DNA from: Bacteroidota bacterium
GTDB taxonomy: Bacteria; Bacteroidota; Ignavibacteria; Ignavibacteriales; Ignavibacteriaceae
Reading direction: 5' to 3'
Length of the DNA: 6,440 nt
Assembly: GCA_023406915.1 (NCBI GenBank)
Contig: JAEXTR010000090.1
Span: 1 to 6,440, forward strand
Shown: positions 1 through 6,440 of the stretch, one piece after another
How positions within the stretch are numbered: the first letter of the stretch is position 1
Layout: each line of letters opens with the position of its first letter
Program-made: the position numbers and the translations under genes
Notes under the pieces: model-generated
Database searches by the model: none
Told to the model about the DNA's origin: nothing
What the model saw: only the letters and a program-made list of their open reading frames with translations

Positions 1-2006
1 AAGAGGATCAGGTTATCATTGCTGCTCAGTTCACCGGTGATCCCAATGTAGATATCAGTACCATCAGTATAGTATTTCAGGGTTTTTATGTCATTATCAT
101 CCCCAAAACTGTTTCTGCCGGAAGAGAAATAAGAGAGGTTGCTGTAGGGCAGATCAGCCATGTATCCATCAATGGATGGCGCCGAACTCATCGCTGCCAC
201 TATGTCCAGTTTACCATACCCCCAGGTGGCATTAGGGTATGCTTCGGTGATTGACTTGGAGGTAAAGTTCTGGAACGCATTTTTTATAATTGCCGGTGAA
301 GCAGTTGGGTTCTTCTGCAAATAGAGTGCCGCAGTGCCTGCTGCCAGCGGACAAGCCATGCTGGTGCCCTGCATGACATAGTAGTTGGCATCACCACCAT
401 TGGTGCCGTCATTATCGATCCAAAGCGCATTGGTTGCAGTCAGCACATCTGTATCCCTTAGTGAAATGATGGCTGATCCCGGTGCCACGATATTTGGCTT
501 CTGCCCTCCATCAACGCGCGGACCGCGGCTGGAGAAGTTTGCGATTTGATATTGGGCATTCTGACCAGTCATGACATACGGACCGGTATTGGTATAGTCC
601 CACCACTGGTATCTTGACACATATGCACCGACTGAGATGACATTATCAGCGTTTGATGGGTGACCGCTTGTATAAAAGGGATCGGGAGAGGCGAACCTCA
701 CATAACCACCACCATTATACTCATAAAGGTGATAGGTAACCGGCTGTGCGGTTGGGTTCACAACCTTCACATAGTATGTAGCAGTGGTAAGACCTGAAGT
801 TGACTGAAAGTACTCCTGATCAGTTCCCCGCGTGCTTTCCGTGGCACCGAATCGGCTGCGGGCAATAGGAGTAAAACTGCTGTTGAAGTATTGCAGATCA
901 AGTCCGGATCTGGCTACACCGTCGGCATAGACAAGATTGAAGGTGGCGTAGTAAGAGGAATACCCTCCCTGATTCAGGTTTATAGTGATGTAGTCAGTGC
1001 TGCTGTTGGCTGCAACCGTGCCCGAAAAGTGCCTGCTGCTTGCAGCCTCATTGCCGGCTGATACAAAGCAGGGCACACCTCTTGAGACTGCCCAGTCGAA
1101 TGTTTGTTCCACCGTTGCAGATCCATCATGAAAAGCATCCCAGCCACCATAACTCATGGTAATGATCTTTGCATTGAATGTATCAACGGCTGCCTGAACC
1201 GCTGCGATCATTGCATTGCCGGTTGCGGAGGAACTCGCATCCCCGCCGATCTTAAGAAACACAAGATCAGCATTGGGTGCACTCCCTTTAAAGGGACCGG
1301 TGCCATTTGAGGATGAGTGAGTATTTGAACGCGTTCCCCTGCCAAGGACGCTTCCCGTTACATGGGTCCCGTGCCCGGAGGTGATGTTCTGCACGTTATC
1401 ATCAATGCTGGTTGGATAATTGCTGTAATCACGCTTCTGGTAGGTAGCAGGAATGTCCGTACCATCATAAAAATCATCGAGACCCGAATCCAGAATTGCG
1501 ATCTTTACACCGGTACCGGTATAACCTTGCGCCCAAATCTTGTTGGCGCCCATCTGTGCAGTACCGTAGTTGTTATTCGGTTCTGCTGTTTCAAATGTTG
1601 GTGCGATTCTTTCGACTGATGCAATGGAGAGCACCTGAAGGAATGCACCAGATGGCATTTGTGCAAGAATAAAGCCAAGCGGGTGATTGGGAAGCGGCGG
1701 AATCCAGGTGTTCGGAAGGGGCACAACACCGGTAGAGCGGAGTTCAGAGAGCTTCGCTTCGTCGGGCTGCTCTCTATAATAAATCGCAACAGGAATGAGC
1801 GTGTTCTCATATGTCAATTCACCGGCTGAAAATTTTAGATTCCGGTCAATTACTTCTTTGGTGAGCATACCGCTCATGATCTTATACGAAGTTGCCTCTG
1901 GCAGCAGGGCAATCTGAGAGACATCAGTAACGATTTGATACTGAGAGTAAAGTGTACTGGAGGAGAAGAGGAACAGGAGAAGAAGACACATGTATACATG
2001 TTTCAT
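1..2006 (-). CDS. Secreted S8 (subtilisin-like) serine protease precursor, 3' end off the left edge
   Basis: Reading down from an ATG at 2006 gives 668 uninterrupted codons to the window edge. GAGG at 2012-2015, 5 bases before the ATG, supports this start. Residues 1-21 are a signal peptide (MKHVYMC, a Leu/Phe-rich core, then LYS before Q22). Residues about 60-138 look like an I9-type inhibitory propeptide. The catalytic domain spans about 144-605 with the full triad: D173 in ILDSG, H212 in SGHGTHVTG and S549 in GTSMACP. The oxyanion Asn is N319 in SAGNEA, and FSSRGP and VAPG also match the family. About 110 extra residues lie between N319 and VISVGA (456-461), resembling a PPC-type beta-sandwich. 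After WGYGKLD (about 595), the IDG...DIYIGITGEL stretch resembles a CBM9/DOMON-like beta domain. The protein should be exported and cleave proteins outside the cell. Whether it ends in a T9SS sorting domain cannot be seen. Family assignment is secure; substrate is unknown. Confidence 0.96.
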   Translation of the reverse strand, partial: MKHVYMCLLLLFLFSSSTLYSQYQIVTDVSQIALLPEATSYKIMSGMLTKEVIDRNLKFSAGELTYENTLIPVAIYYREQPDEAKLSELRSTGVVPLPNTWIPPLPNHPLGFILAQMPSGAFLQVLSIASVERIAPTFETAEPNNNYGTAQMGANKIWAQGYTGTGVKIAILDSGLDDFYDGTDIPATYQKRDYSNYPTSIDDNVQNITSGHGTHVTGSVLGRGTRSNTHSSSNGTGPFKGSAPNADLVFLKIGGDASSSATGNAMIAAVQAAVDTFNAKIITMSYGGWDAFHDGSATVEQTFDWAVSRGVPCFVSAGNEAASSRHFSGTVAANSSTDYITINLNQGGYSSYYATFNLVYADGVARSGLDLQYFNSSFTPIARSRFGATESTRGTDQEYFQSTSGLTTATYYVKVVNPTAQPVTYHLYEYNGGGYVRFASPDPFYTSGHPSNADNVISVGAYVSRYQWWDYTNTGPYVMTGQNAQYQIANFSSRGPRVDGGQKPNIVAPGSAIISLRDTDVLTATNALWIDNDGTNGGDANYYVMQGTSMACPLAAGTAALYLQKNPTASPAIIKNAFQNFTSKSITEAYPNATWGYGKLDIVAAMSSAPSIDGYMADLPYSNLSYFSSGRNSFGDDNDIKTLKYYTDGTDIYIGITGELSSNDNLIL

Positions 2007-2082
2007 AGTAACCTCACACATATAGGGTTTGTTTGATTCCTTATTGATCTCCCTTGAAAGCTGCTCTCCTGCAATGGGGTGA

Positions 2083-2120
2083 GGGGCGATTCCAATCTTA
2101 TATTTCTCATGGAATACCCC
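2083..2120 (-). other. Intercistronic stem-loop between the beta-helix gene and the protease gene
   Basis: In the minus-strand transcript, GGGG-U-AUUCCA (2120 to 2110) can pair with UGGAAU-C-G-CCCC (2094 to 2083): 6 bp plus 4 bp, with a U-G wobble and one bulged C, and a 15-base loop. It begins 29 bases past the stop codon at 2150. No T-run follows, so it is not a standard intrinsic terminator. It could stabilise the upstream message, mark a processing site, or act as a weak or Rho-assisted end. Pairing was worked out by eye. Confidence 0.4.
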
Positions 2121-2149
2121 TCAGAAAGTTTCTTATATTAATATTCCTT

Positions 2150-5100
2150 TTACTTAATCAGTAACATTTTCTTCAGTGCAGACTGGGTCTGACCATCTGC
2201 ACCGGTGGTGATCAGGCGGTATGCGTAGGTACCTGATGCAAGGCGTGTTGCATCAAACGATACCGAGTAACTGCCTGCCGCCTGATATCCCTGTATCAGG
2301 GTTTGTACCAGTTCACCGTTCATGGAATAGACCTGAAGCGTAATACTCCCTGCCGTGGGAAGAGTATAGTTGATTGTTGTGGCAGGATTGAACGGATTTG
2401 GGTAGTTCTGGCTGAGGGTGAAATCTTTCGGAATTTCAACTTCAACGGAGATTGGATCATACACCTTGAAGGTGCCAGCATTATCAATCTGCTTCAAGCG
2501 GTAATAGATGGTGCCGGTGCCTGCCTGCTGATCTGTGTAGGCATACTGCTTATTTGAGTTGCTGTTTCCTGAGCCGTGTACAAAGCCGATAGTGCTCCAG
2601 TCAGACTGGTTTTCACTCTTCTGTACTTCAAAGCCGTAGTTATCAACCTCGGTGGCTGTTGACCAGGAAAGGTTAACCGACTGTCCGCTGACTGAGGAAG
2701 TGAATGAGGAGAGTTCAACGGGTAGGGGATTGCTCTGACTGGTCAGAGTAAAGAGAAAGAATTCAGTAAGGCCATAGATGGTGATAGTATTTGCAGTTGT
2801 ATTGATCTGATACTGACCAGGACCTGTACCAGTGGTCAGGTATGGGATCCAAGTATTGCCGCCGTCGGTGCTTCTTGCAGGGCGAAGATCTGCTTCTGCG
2901 ATTCCATTCAACTGACCTTCATCATACCAAAGAGTGATATCAAAGGTGTAGCCTGAACCACCTGCCTGTGAGATATCGTAATACAGGTATGCACGGTCAC
3001 CAGGTGCAACAGACGGTGCCTGTGAACCTGAATAGTATCTGAATGTCAGCGATGTTGGCACTGTGCCGCCTGCACCCCAGACGATGGAGCCTACCTGATT
3101 AGCGGTTACGGTATAGGAGGTAGTGGTGCTCACGGCAGGAAGACCTGACGCTGTTGCGGTCGGCGCGTTAACAGCAGCACCGGTCGGGATGAATTCATCG
3201 GAACCGATATCGGAGGAAGTTCCCGCAGATGCGGAACGGACTCCGGTTGCAGAATAGTCGTCGGCATTACCGGTAAGCGCAATGCCTTTACCGTTCACTG
3301 ACCAGCACTCGGTATTACCGGGCGTGATATTCAGATCACCGGTTGCGGCTGCTGAGAAGAGATTTACTGCTGACAGGGATGACGCTATGGAAGCGTACGA
3401 GGCTAGATCAGATTTTGCAGTTTTCCAGGCAGAGAAGCTCTCTGCTATACCGCTCGTTCCACGTTCCATAAAGTTTGCAGATATGATGCCTGTGCCTACA
3501 TACAGGTTGTTTGACACAGTAAATGTACCGTTGCCATTTGACTGATCACCTAAGGCAAAATGATTCACGGAGCCACCTGTACGATTGTTAAAAAAGATGT
3601 TATTTTTTAACGTTCCTGTGGTCGAACTACCCATTCTCCTAAGATACGCCCAGGTTGAAGTACCGGTGGCTGTGCCGCTAATATAGACGCTGTTGTAAGA
3701 CACATTCAACGTGTTGCCTAAATAGGCGTTATCGTGGATTCCGCGAATCGTCATAGAAGTGGCTGTTAGAGGAATCAAGGTAACCTGATTATTCACTAAG
3801 GTTACATTTACCGCGGTACCACTTTCCCCGGCAAATTGTATTCCGGTCCAAGTGCTGGTGCTTCCGCTTACGTCAACAATTTTAATTCTGTTACGTGAAA
3901 CGGTAGTGTTTCTGGCATCACCCAGCCATATTCCATAAATACCATTATTAGTATTAAGGGAACGGATAGTATTCTGGGAAATGGTATTGGTTCCAAGGCT
4001 GCTGAATTCAATCCCGGCTTGCGCCGTCGTTCTTGCGCTTGCCTGGTAAATCTCATTACCCGTGATTGTCCAGTTTTCATTACCAGTGGAGGTGATTTGA
4101 ATGCCTGTGAAAATAAAGTTGAACAATTCATTCCCAGAAATCGTATTGCCAGTGTTGGTTACGGCTGCAGAAGAACCTGCCGAATACATCAAGAAATATG
4201 GTACACCTGCTGCGTCACTCCTGTCTCTGATAACACAATTCATCAAAGTATTGTTATCATTTCCCGTTGTGATACCGGTTGAGAAGAATACGACGCCGTT
4301 GGTTACAGAGGTTGTTGCACCCTGGAAAGTACAGTTACGCATCGTATTGTTTGAGGCATCATTGATGAGCCGAACAGTTACGCCTGAAGTGCTAGTGTTG
4401 GATATTGTCAGTTCCCTGGCATTGCCGGTACCACCGGGGCGGCCATCAATGGTGATATACTGTGAACCATTAAAATCGAATATTGCAGTAGCATTGGATC
4501 CGGAAATCGTCAGAGCAGTAACACCTGTGGCTGGCCGAATAGTGAGGGTATTAGCCGCAGAACCGTAAAGATTCGACAATGCAATAGGGAGCGTTTCAGT
4601 ACCGGAATAGCCCGTCTGTAACTCGAGAATAGTGGCACCTGCAAGTCCAGCTGACCGGATTGCAGTGATTGCTGCCGTTATGGTTGGGTAATCATCACCA
4701 GGGTTTGGTCCGATTTTTTTGGTTCCTGATATGGTGCCCGAAGCGGTTGATGCCGAACCGGCAAGTGGTGTGCCCAGGTTACCTTCACGGAGTGCGTACA
4801 CTCGCCAATAGTATGTTGTACCTGGGTTGAGGTCGGTGGCTGCATAGGTTGTTGTTCCGGCATTCAGGCTCGTGACCAGTGTGTAATGTGTTCCATCGGT
4901 TGACCTGGAGATGGCATAGCGGAGTTCATTTGGAGAATCAGTCCAATTCAGAGTCATACCGAAGATTCCGACCGAAGTGAAACTGAGATTGGTTGGAGCT
5001 GTTGCGGTACCGGGTTCAAATTTGAATACCCGTCTGTTACCATCAGATGCACTGTTGAGATTTGTCATCGCCGCGTACCCAAAATTCGAAAGCCACACAC

Positions 5101-5758
5101 CGGGCTCAGAAGTATCATACACAGGAACAGTTGTGATATTTTTTATTGACCCAACTTGTCCTGGAATATTGCCTGAGGATATAAAAATTCCCCGATTCTC
5201 CGAAACGCCCGAATTATACATTGTGCCATACCGATACTCGATGCTACCGGTCTCTTCCGAAAGATGCACTTGAAATGTGCAATAAGTCTCCGTTGTCTGA
5301 TTAGAATATGGAATTCGGAGCTTGTCCCATTCCACGACCAGGACGCGCGAGGGTGCAGATCCGGTAACTTTATAATGCGCTTTTCCCGTAGATTGAAGTG
5401 AATTATCATTGCTTATCGGCCCCAATATAGCAGCACCAGCTGTATGCACATATTGCGTACCACTGATAGCTGTGGAACCGAGCCGCATCAGCCCGTTTGA
5501 GTTTATACTGAATTGAGTATATGGCTGACCCATAAAAAAGAATGTGAAGCCGATATCAATTACTGAAGAGGCAATATCATCCCTGAATATGCCGGTTGCA
5601 AAAATATCGGTCGTTCCTGAAGACATATTCTCCAGAGAACCGTTCGTTACAGTTGAAAACGCATAGTTTGCAGTACTCTGTCCAGAGGCTGTACCAGTAA
5701 AGACCATCAATATAAACAGTGACAGAAGAAGCGATGATCGATAGTTTAAGATATTCAC
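2150..5758 (-). CDS. Secreted modular beta-helix protein with Fn3 domain and T9SS C-terminal sorting domain
   Basis: A complete 1202-residue protein. The start is GTG at 5758, chosen because a CGGAG Shine-Dalgarno sits 7 bases upstream and a signal peptide follows at once (residues 1-26; likely cut in TASG/QS). Domains in order: a beta-rich N-terminal module (about 30-249, with IGFTFFFMGQPYTQ and INSNG) of a kind seen in T9SS cargo; one fibronectin type III domain (about 253-340, ending with GTTYYWRVYA); a right-handed parallel beta-helix (about 343-860) with Asn-rich turns such as NNTMRN (from N470), NTISQN and NNIFFNN (near 724), closing at DIGSDEF (850-856); a beta-sandwich (about 870-1008) with ADLRPARSTDGGNTW; a linker domain starting LPVELSSF (from L1012); and the type A T9SS domain (about 1110-1202) with NYPNPFNP at 1118-1125, ending KKMLLIK. 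No catalytic site is evident, so a surface adhesin, polymer-binding protein or beta-helix polysaccharide lyase relative are all possible. Export and sorting are well supported; function is not. Confidence 0.95.
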   Translation of the reverse strand: MNILNYRSSLLLSLFILMVFTGTASGQSTANYAFSTVTNGSLENMSSGTTDIFATGIFRDDIASSVIDIGFTFFFMGQPYTQFSINSNGLMRLGSTAISGTQYVHTAGAAILGPISNDNSLQSTGKAHYKVTGSAPSRVLVVEWDKLRIPYSNQTTETYCTFQVHLSEETGSIEYRYGTMYNSGVSENRGIFISSGNIPGQVGSIKNITTVPVYDTSEPGVWLSNFGYAAMTNLNSASDGNRRVFKFEPGTATAPTNLSFTSVGIFGMTLNWTDSPNELRYAISRSTDGTHYTLVTSLNAGTTTYAATDLNPGTTYYWRVYALREGNLGTPLAGSASTASGTISGTKKIGPNPGDDYPTITAAITAIRSAGLAGATILELQTGYSGTETLPIALSNLYGSAANTLTIRPATGVTALTISGSNATAIFDFNGSQYITIDGRPGGTGNARELTISNTSTSGVTVRLINDASNNTMRNCTFQGATTSVTNGVVFFSTGITTGNDNNTLMNCVIRDRSDAAGVPYFLMYSAGSSAAVTNTGNTISGNELFNFIFTGIQITSTGNENWTITGNEIYQASARTTAQAGIEFSSLGTNTISQNTIRSLNTNNGIYGIWLGDARNTTVSRNRIKIVDVSGSTSTWTGIQFAGESGTAVNVTLVNNQVTLIPLTATSMTIRGIHDNAYLGNTLNVSYNSVYISGTATGTSTWAYLRRMGSSTTGTLKNNIFFNNRTGGSVNHFALGDQSNGNGTFTVSNNLYVGTGIISANFMERGTSGIAESFSAWKTAKSDLASYASIASSLSAVNLFSAAATGDLNITPGNTECWSVNGKGIALTGNADDYSATGVRSASAGTSSDIGSDEFIPTGAAVNAPTATASGLPAVSTTTSYTVTANQVGSIVWGAGGTVPTSLTFRYYSGSQAPSVAPGDRAYLYYDISQAGGSGYTFDITLWYDEGQLNGIAEADLRPARSTDGGNTWIPYLTTGTGPGQYQINTTANTITIYGLTEFFLFTLTSQSNPLPVELSSFTSSVSGQSVNLSWSTATEVDNYGFEVQKSENQSDWSTIGFVHGSGNSNSNKQYAYTDQQAGTGTIYYRLKQIDNAGTFKVYDPISVEVEIPKDFTLSQNYPNPFNPATTINYTLPTAGSITLQVYSMNGELVQTLIQGYQAAGSYSVSFDATRLASGTYAYRLITTGADGQTQSALKKMLLIK
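2151..2179 (-). repeat. Conserved DNA stretch at the end of the T9SS sorting domain, copy 1
   Basis: These 29 bases match 6145-6173 at all but two positions. Both encode the KKMLL(I/M)K C-terminus of a T9SS sorting domain. The best explanation is shared coding ancestry of the two domains. Confidence 0.8.
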
Positions 5759-5765
5759 AAGAAAA

Positions 5766-5770
5766 CTCCG
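5766..5770 (-). promoter_or_regulatory. Shine-Dalgarno that fixes the GTG start of the beta-helix gene
   Basis: The minus strand reads CGGAG, then 7 bases, then GTG at 5758. No ATG in this frame offers a better start between the upstream stop and the signal peptide core, so this site decides the start. Confidence 0.75.
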
Positions 5771-5947
5771 TAGTAATTTTATTGAAGAGGGATCAATATC
5801 CCACCGGAAGAAAGAGCAGACTTAATTGCGAAATCTATACGGTAACGGCAATGGTTATAATCACAGTCCGGAAAAATTTCCTGCATTAGAAAATTCTGCG
5901 TTTGAGGAGGCGAAGTGAACGCCGGGGAAGATGGAAGCTTCCTTGCA

Positions 5948-5987
5948 GATATCCCAATCTTTTGGGGTATCGGATTCAGGTTCTGAA
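5948..5987. other. Two adjacent inverted repeats in the leader
   Basis: GATATCCCAA (5948-5957) faces TTGGGGTATC (5962-5971) across a 4-base loop: 10 pairs with one G-U when read as plus-strand RNA, but a C-A mismatch at that position in minus-strand RNA. Three bases later TTCAG (5975-5979) faces CTGAA (5983-5987) across 3 bases, which folds equally on either strand. No T-run follows on either side. These could be leader structure for the beta-helix mRNA or protein-binding palindromes; the strand is uncertain. Confidence 0.35.
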
Positions 5988-6013
5988 CGGTAGCTGTTGT
6001 TTTCCTTTCATTG

Positions 6014-6042
6014 ACTATACTGAATGTATTTTGCACTGGAAA
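6014..6042 (-). promoter_or_regulatory. Candidate sigma70-type promoter for the beta-helix gene
   Basis: On the minus strand, TTTCCA (6042-6037; 4 of 6 matches to TTGACA) is followed after exactly 17 bases by TATAGT (6019-6014; 5 of 6 matches to TATAAT). It lies just after the terminator-like hairpin of the upstream gene, a sensible place for a promoter, but implies a leader of about 250 bases. Promoters in this lineage may follow other consensus sequences, so this stays tentative. Confidence 0.28.
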
Positions 6043-6071
6043 GTTTTTTCCAATGCTGTGTCTTTATTAAC

Positions 6072-6102
6072 CGGGGTGCACGGCAGCAAACCATGCACCC
6101 CG
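6072..6102 (-). terminator. Strong hairpin after the upstream T9SS cargo gene, possible terminator
   Basis: CGGGGTGCA (6072-6080) and TGCACCCCG (6094-6102) form a perfect 9-bp inverted repeat. A C-A mismatch and two more G-C pairs (6082-6083 with 6091-6092) extend it to a 7-base loop. It starts 41 bases past the TAA of the upstream gene. On the minus strand it is followed by GTTAATAAAG, only weakly T-rich, so the terminator call rests mainly on position and stem strength. Confidence 0.5.
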
Positions 6103-6143
6103 TTCCGACGCCCCAGCTGAGCGGCGGAGCAATGCGAATTCTA

Positions 6144-6440
6144 TTACTTCATCAGTAACATTTTCTTCACTGCGGTGTACGGAGCAGATTGTGCTGCGCC
6201 GGTGGCAATGATGCGGTAGATATACACACCTGATGACAAGTGACTGGTATTCGTGAAGTCAAAGGTGTAGTAACCTGCCTTTTGATCCATATTCATCAGG
6301 GTGGCTACGCGCTCACCGGTGATGTTGTAAAGTTCAATCTGAACACGTGAATCGAACGGTAACTGATAGTCGATCTTTGTGGGCGGGTTGAACGGATTGG
6401 GATAGTTCTGGCTGACTGCGTAGTCCTTAGGTACACTGAT
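6144..6440 (-). CDS. C-terminal end of a T9SS cargo protein (5' part off the right edge)
   Basis: The last 98 codons of a gene entering from the right edge, in frame from base 6440 to TAA at 6146-6144, with a second in-register stop (TAG) directly after. The fragment begins ISVPKDYAVSQNYPNPFNPP and ends VKKMLLMK. It is essentially one complete type A T9SS sorting domain of about 90 residues: NYPNPFNP near its start, a GERVATLMN segment, a SSGVYIYRIIATG strand and a basic C-terminus. Such domains direct an exported protein through the outer membrane by the T9SS, where the domain is usually removed. It is clearly related to the last 90 residues of the neighbouring beta-helix protein but diverged, so the two are separate cargo genes and not a recent copy. 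What the rest of the protein does cannot be told. Confidence 0.95.
   Translation of the reverse strand: MSVPKDYAVSQNYPNPFNPPTKIDYQLPFDSRVQIELYNITGERVATLMNMDQKAGYYTFDFTNTSHLSSGVYIYRIIATGAAQSAPYTAVKKMLLMK
6145..6173 (-). repeat. Conserved DNA stretch at the end of the T9SS sorting domain, copy 2
   Basis: Partner of 2151-2179 in the same orientation, 27 of 29 bases identical. A second near-identical block around the NYPNPFNP codons (about 2387-2415 and 6388-6415) confirms that the two domains are homologous at the DNA level. Confidence 0.8.

Larger units (their letters stand above)
5759..6143. other. 385-base intergenic region with leader of the beta-helix gene
   Basis: No convincing gene lies here. 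It holds the terminator-like hairpin at 6072-6102, a candidate minus-strand promoter at 6014-6042, inverted repeats at 5948-5971 and 5975-5987, a small one at 5789-5802 (GGGAT/ATCCC), two GGAAA...TTTCC inverted repeats (5870-5881 and 6038-6051), and the Shine-Dalgarno at 5766-5770. If the promoter call is right, the untranslated leader is about 250 bases long. I did not recognise a known riboswitch class. Confidence 0.7.

Noticed and set aside
1505..1810. Minus-strand 101-codon open frame overlapping the protease
   Set aside because: It is a different reading frame of the protease propeptide and start of the catalytic domain, whose own frame shows the conserved motifs.
2022..2027. TATATG as a -10 box for the protease gene
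   Set aside because: No acceptable -35 box at 16-18 bases, and the start site would fall in or next to the Shine-Dalgarno.
4101..4568. Plus-strand 155-codon open frame opposite the beta-helix
   Set aside because: It is antisense to the well-supported beta-helix coding region and has no domain features; repetitive Asn/Thr/Ile codons easily leave the opposite strand open.
4714..4720. Seven-base T run (AAAAAAA on the coding strand) in the beta-helix gene as a frameshift site
   Set aside because: The reading frame is intact on both sides and encodes continuous domain sequence, so there is no sign of a frameshift or programmed slippage.
5933..5942. Perfect 10-base palindrome GGAAGCTTCC
   Set aside because: Short palindromes of this size occur by chance and there is no second copy or context to suggest a function.
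5779..6036. Minus-strand 85-codon open frame (GTG start) just upstream of the beta-helix gene
   Set aside because: It has no good Shine-Dalgarno, no recognisable domain or signal peptide, and it overlaps the candidate promoter and leader hairpins. A small leader gene is not excluded, but support is too thin.
5902..6120. Plus-strand 72-codon open frame in the intergenic gap
   Set aside because: No ribosome binding site or recognisable motif, Arg/Cys-rich composition typical of a chance frame, and it runs through the terminator-like hairpin.

Overview
The window looks like a stretch of a bacterial chromosome from the Bacteroidota/Chlorobi/Ignavibacteria side of the tree. The main reason is that two separate genes end in a type IX secretion system (T9SS) sorting domain with the NYPNPFNP signature, preceded in one of them by an LPVELSSF-type linker domain. 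The NYPNPFNP spelling is especially common in Ignavibacteria and neighbouring candidate phyla. That placement is an inference from protein style, not from a marker gene. Base composition is fairly balanced.

All supported genes lie on the minus strand, so transcription runs from high to low coordinates. From right to left the window holds: (1) the last 98 codons of a T9SS cargo protein (6144-6440, 5' part off the right edge), followed by a terminator-like hairpin at 6072-6102; (2) a 385-base gap (5759-6143) with a candidate sigma70-type promoter near 6014-6042, several small inverted repeats and a clear Shine-Dalgarno; (3) a complete 1202-residue secreted protein with a GTG start (2150-5758), with a signal peptide, N-terminal beta domain, one fibronectin type III domain, a long parallel beta-helix, further beta-sandwich modules and a T9SS C-terminal domain; (4) a 143-base gap (2007-2149) containing a stem-loop; and (5) a subtilisin-family (S8) serine protease precursor (1-2006) that is intact at its N-terminus but runs off the left edge after residue 668.

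Together they form a cluster of exported proteins: two are T9SS cargo by their C-termini, and the protease has a signal peptide and probably the same fate, although its C-terminus is not visible. A plausible joint role is extracellular adhesion or polymer binding (beta-helix protein) and protein degradation (protease) at the cell surface. No transport machinery, regulator, RNA gene, mobile element or CRISPR is present. The least routine features are a beta-sandwich insertion inside the protease catalytic domain, the modular beta-helix protein, and the inverted-repeat-rich leader ahead of it. I found no convincing sign of an undescribed multi-gene system.
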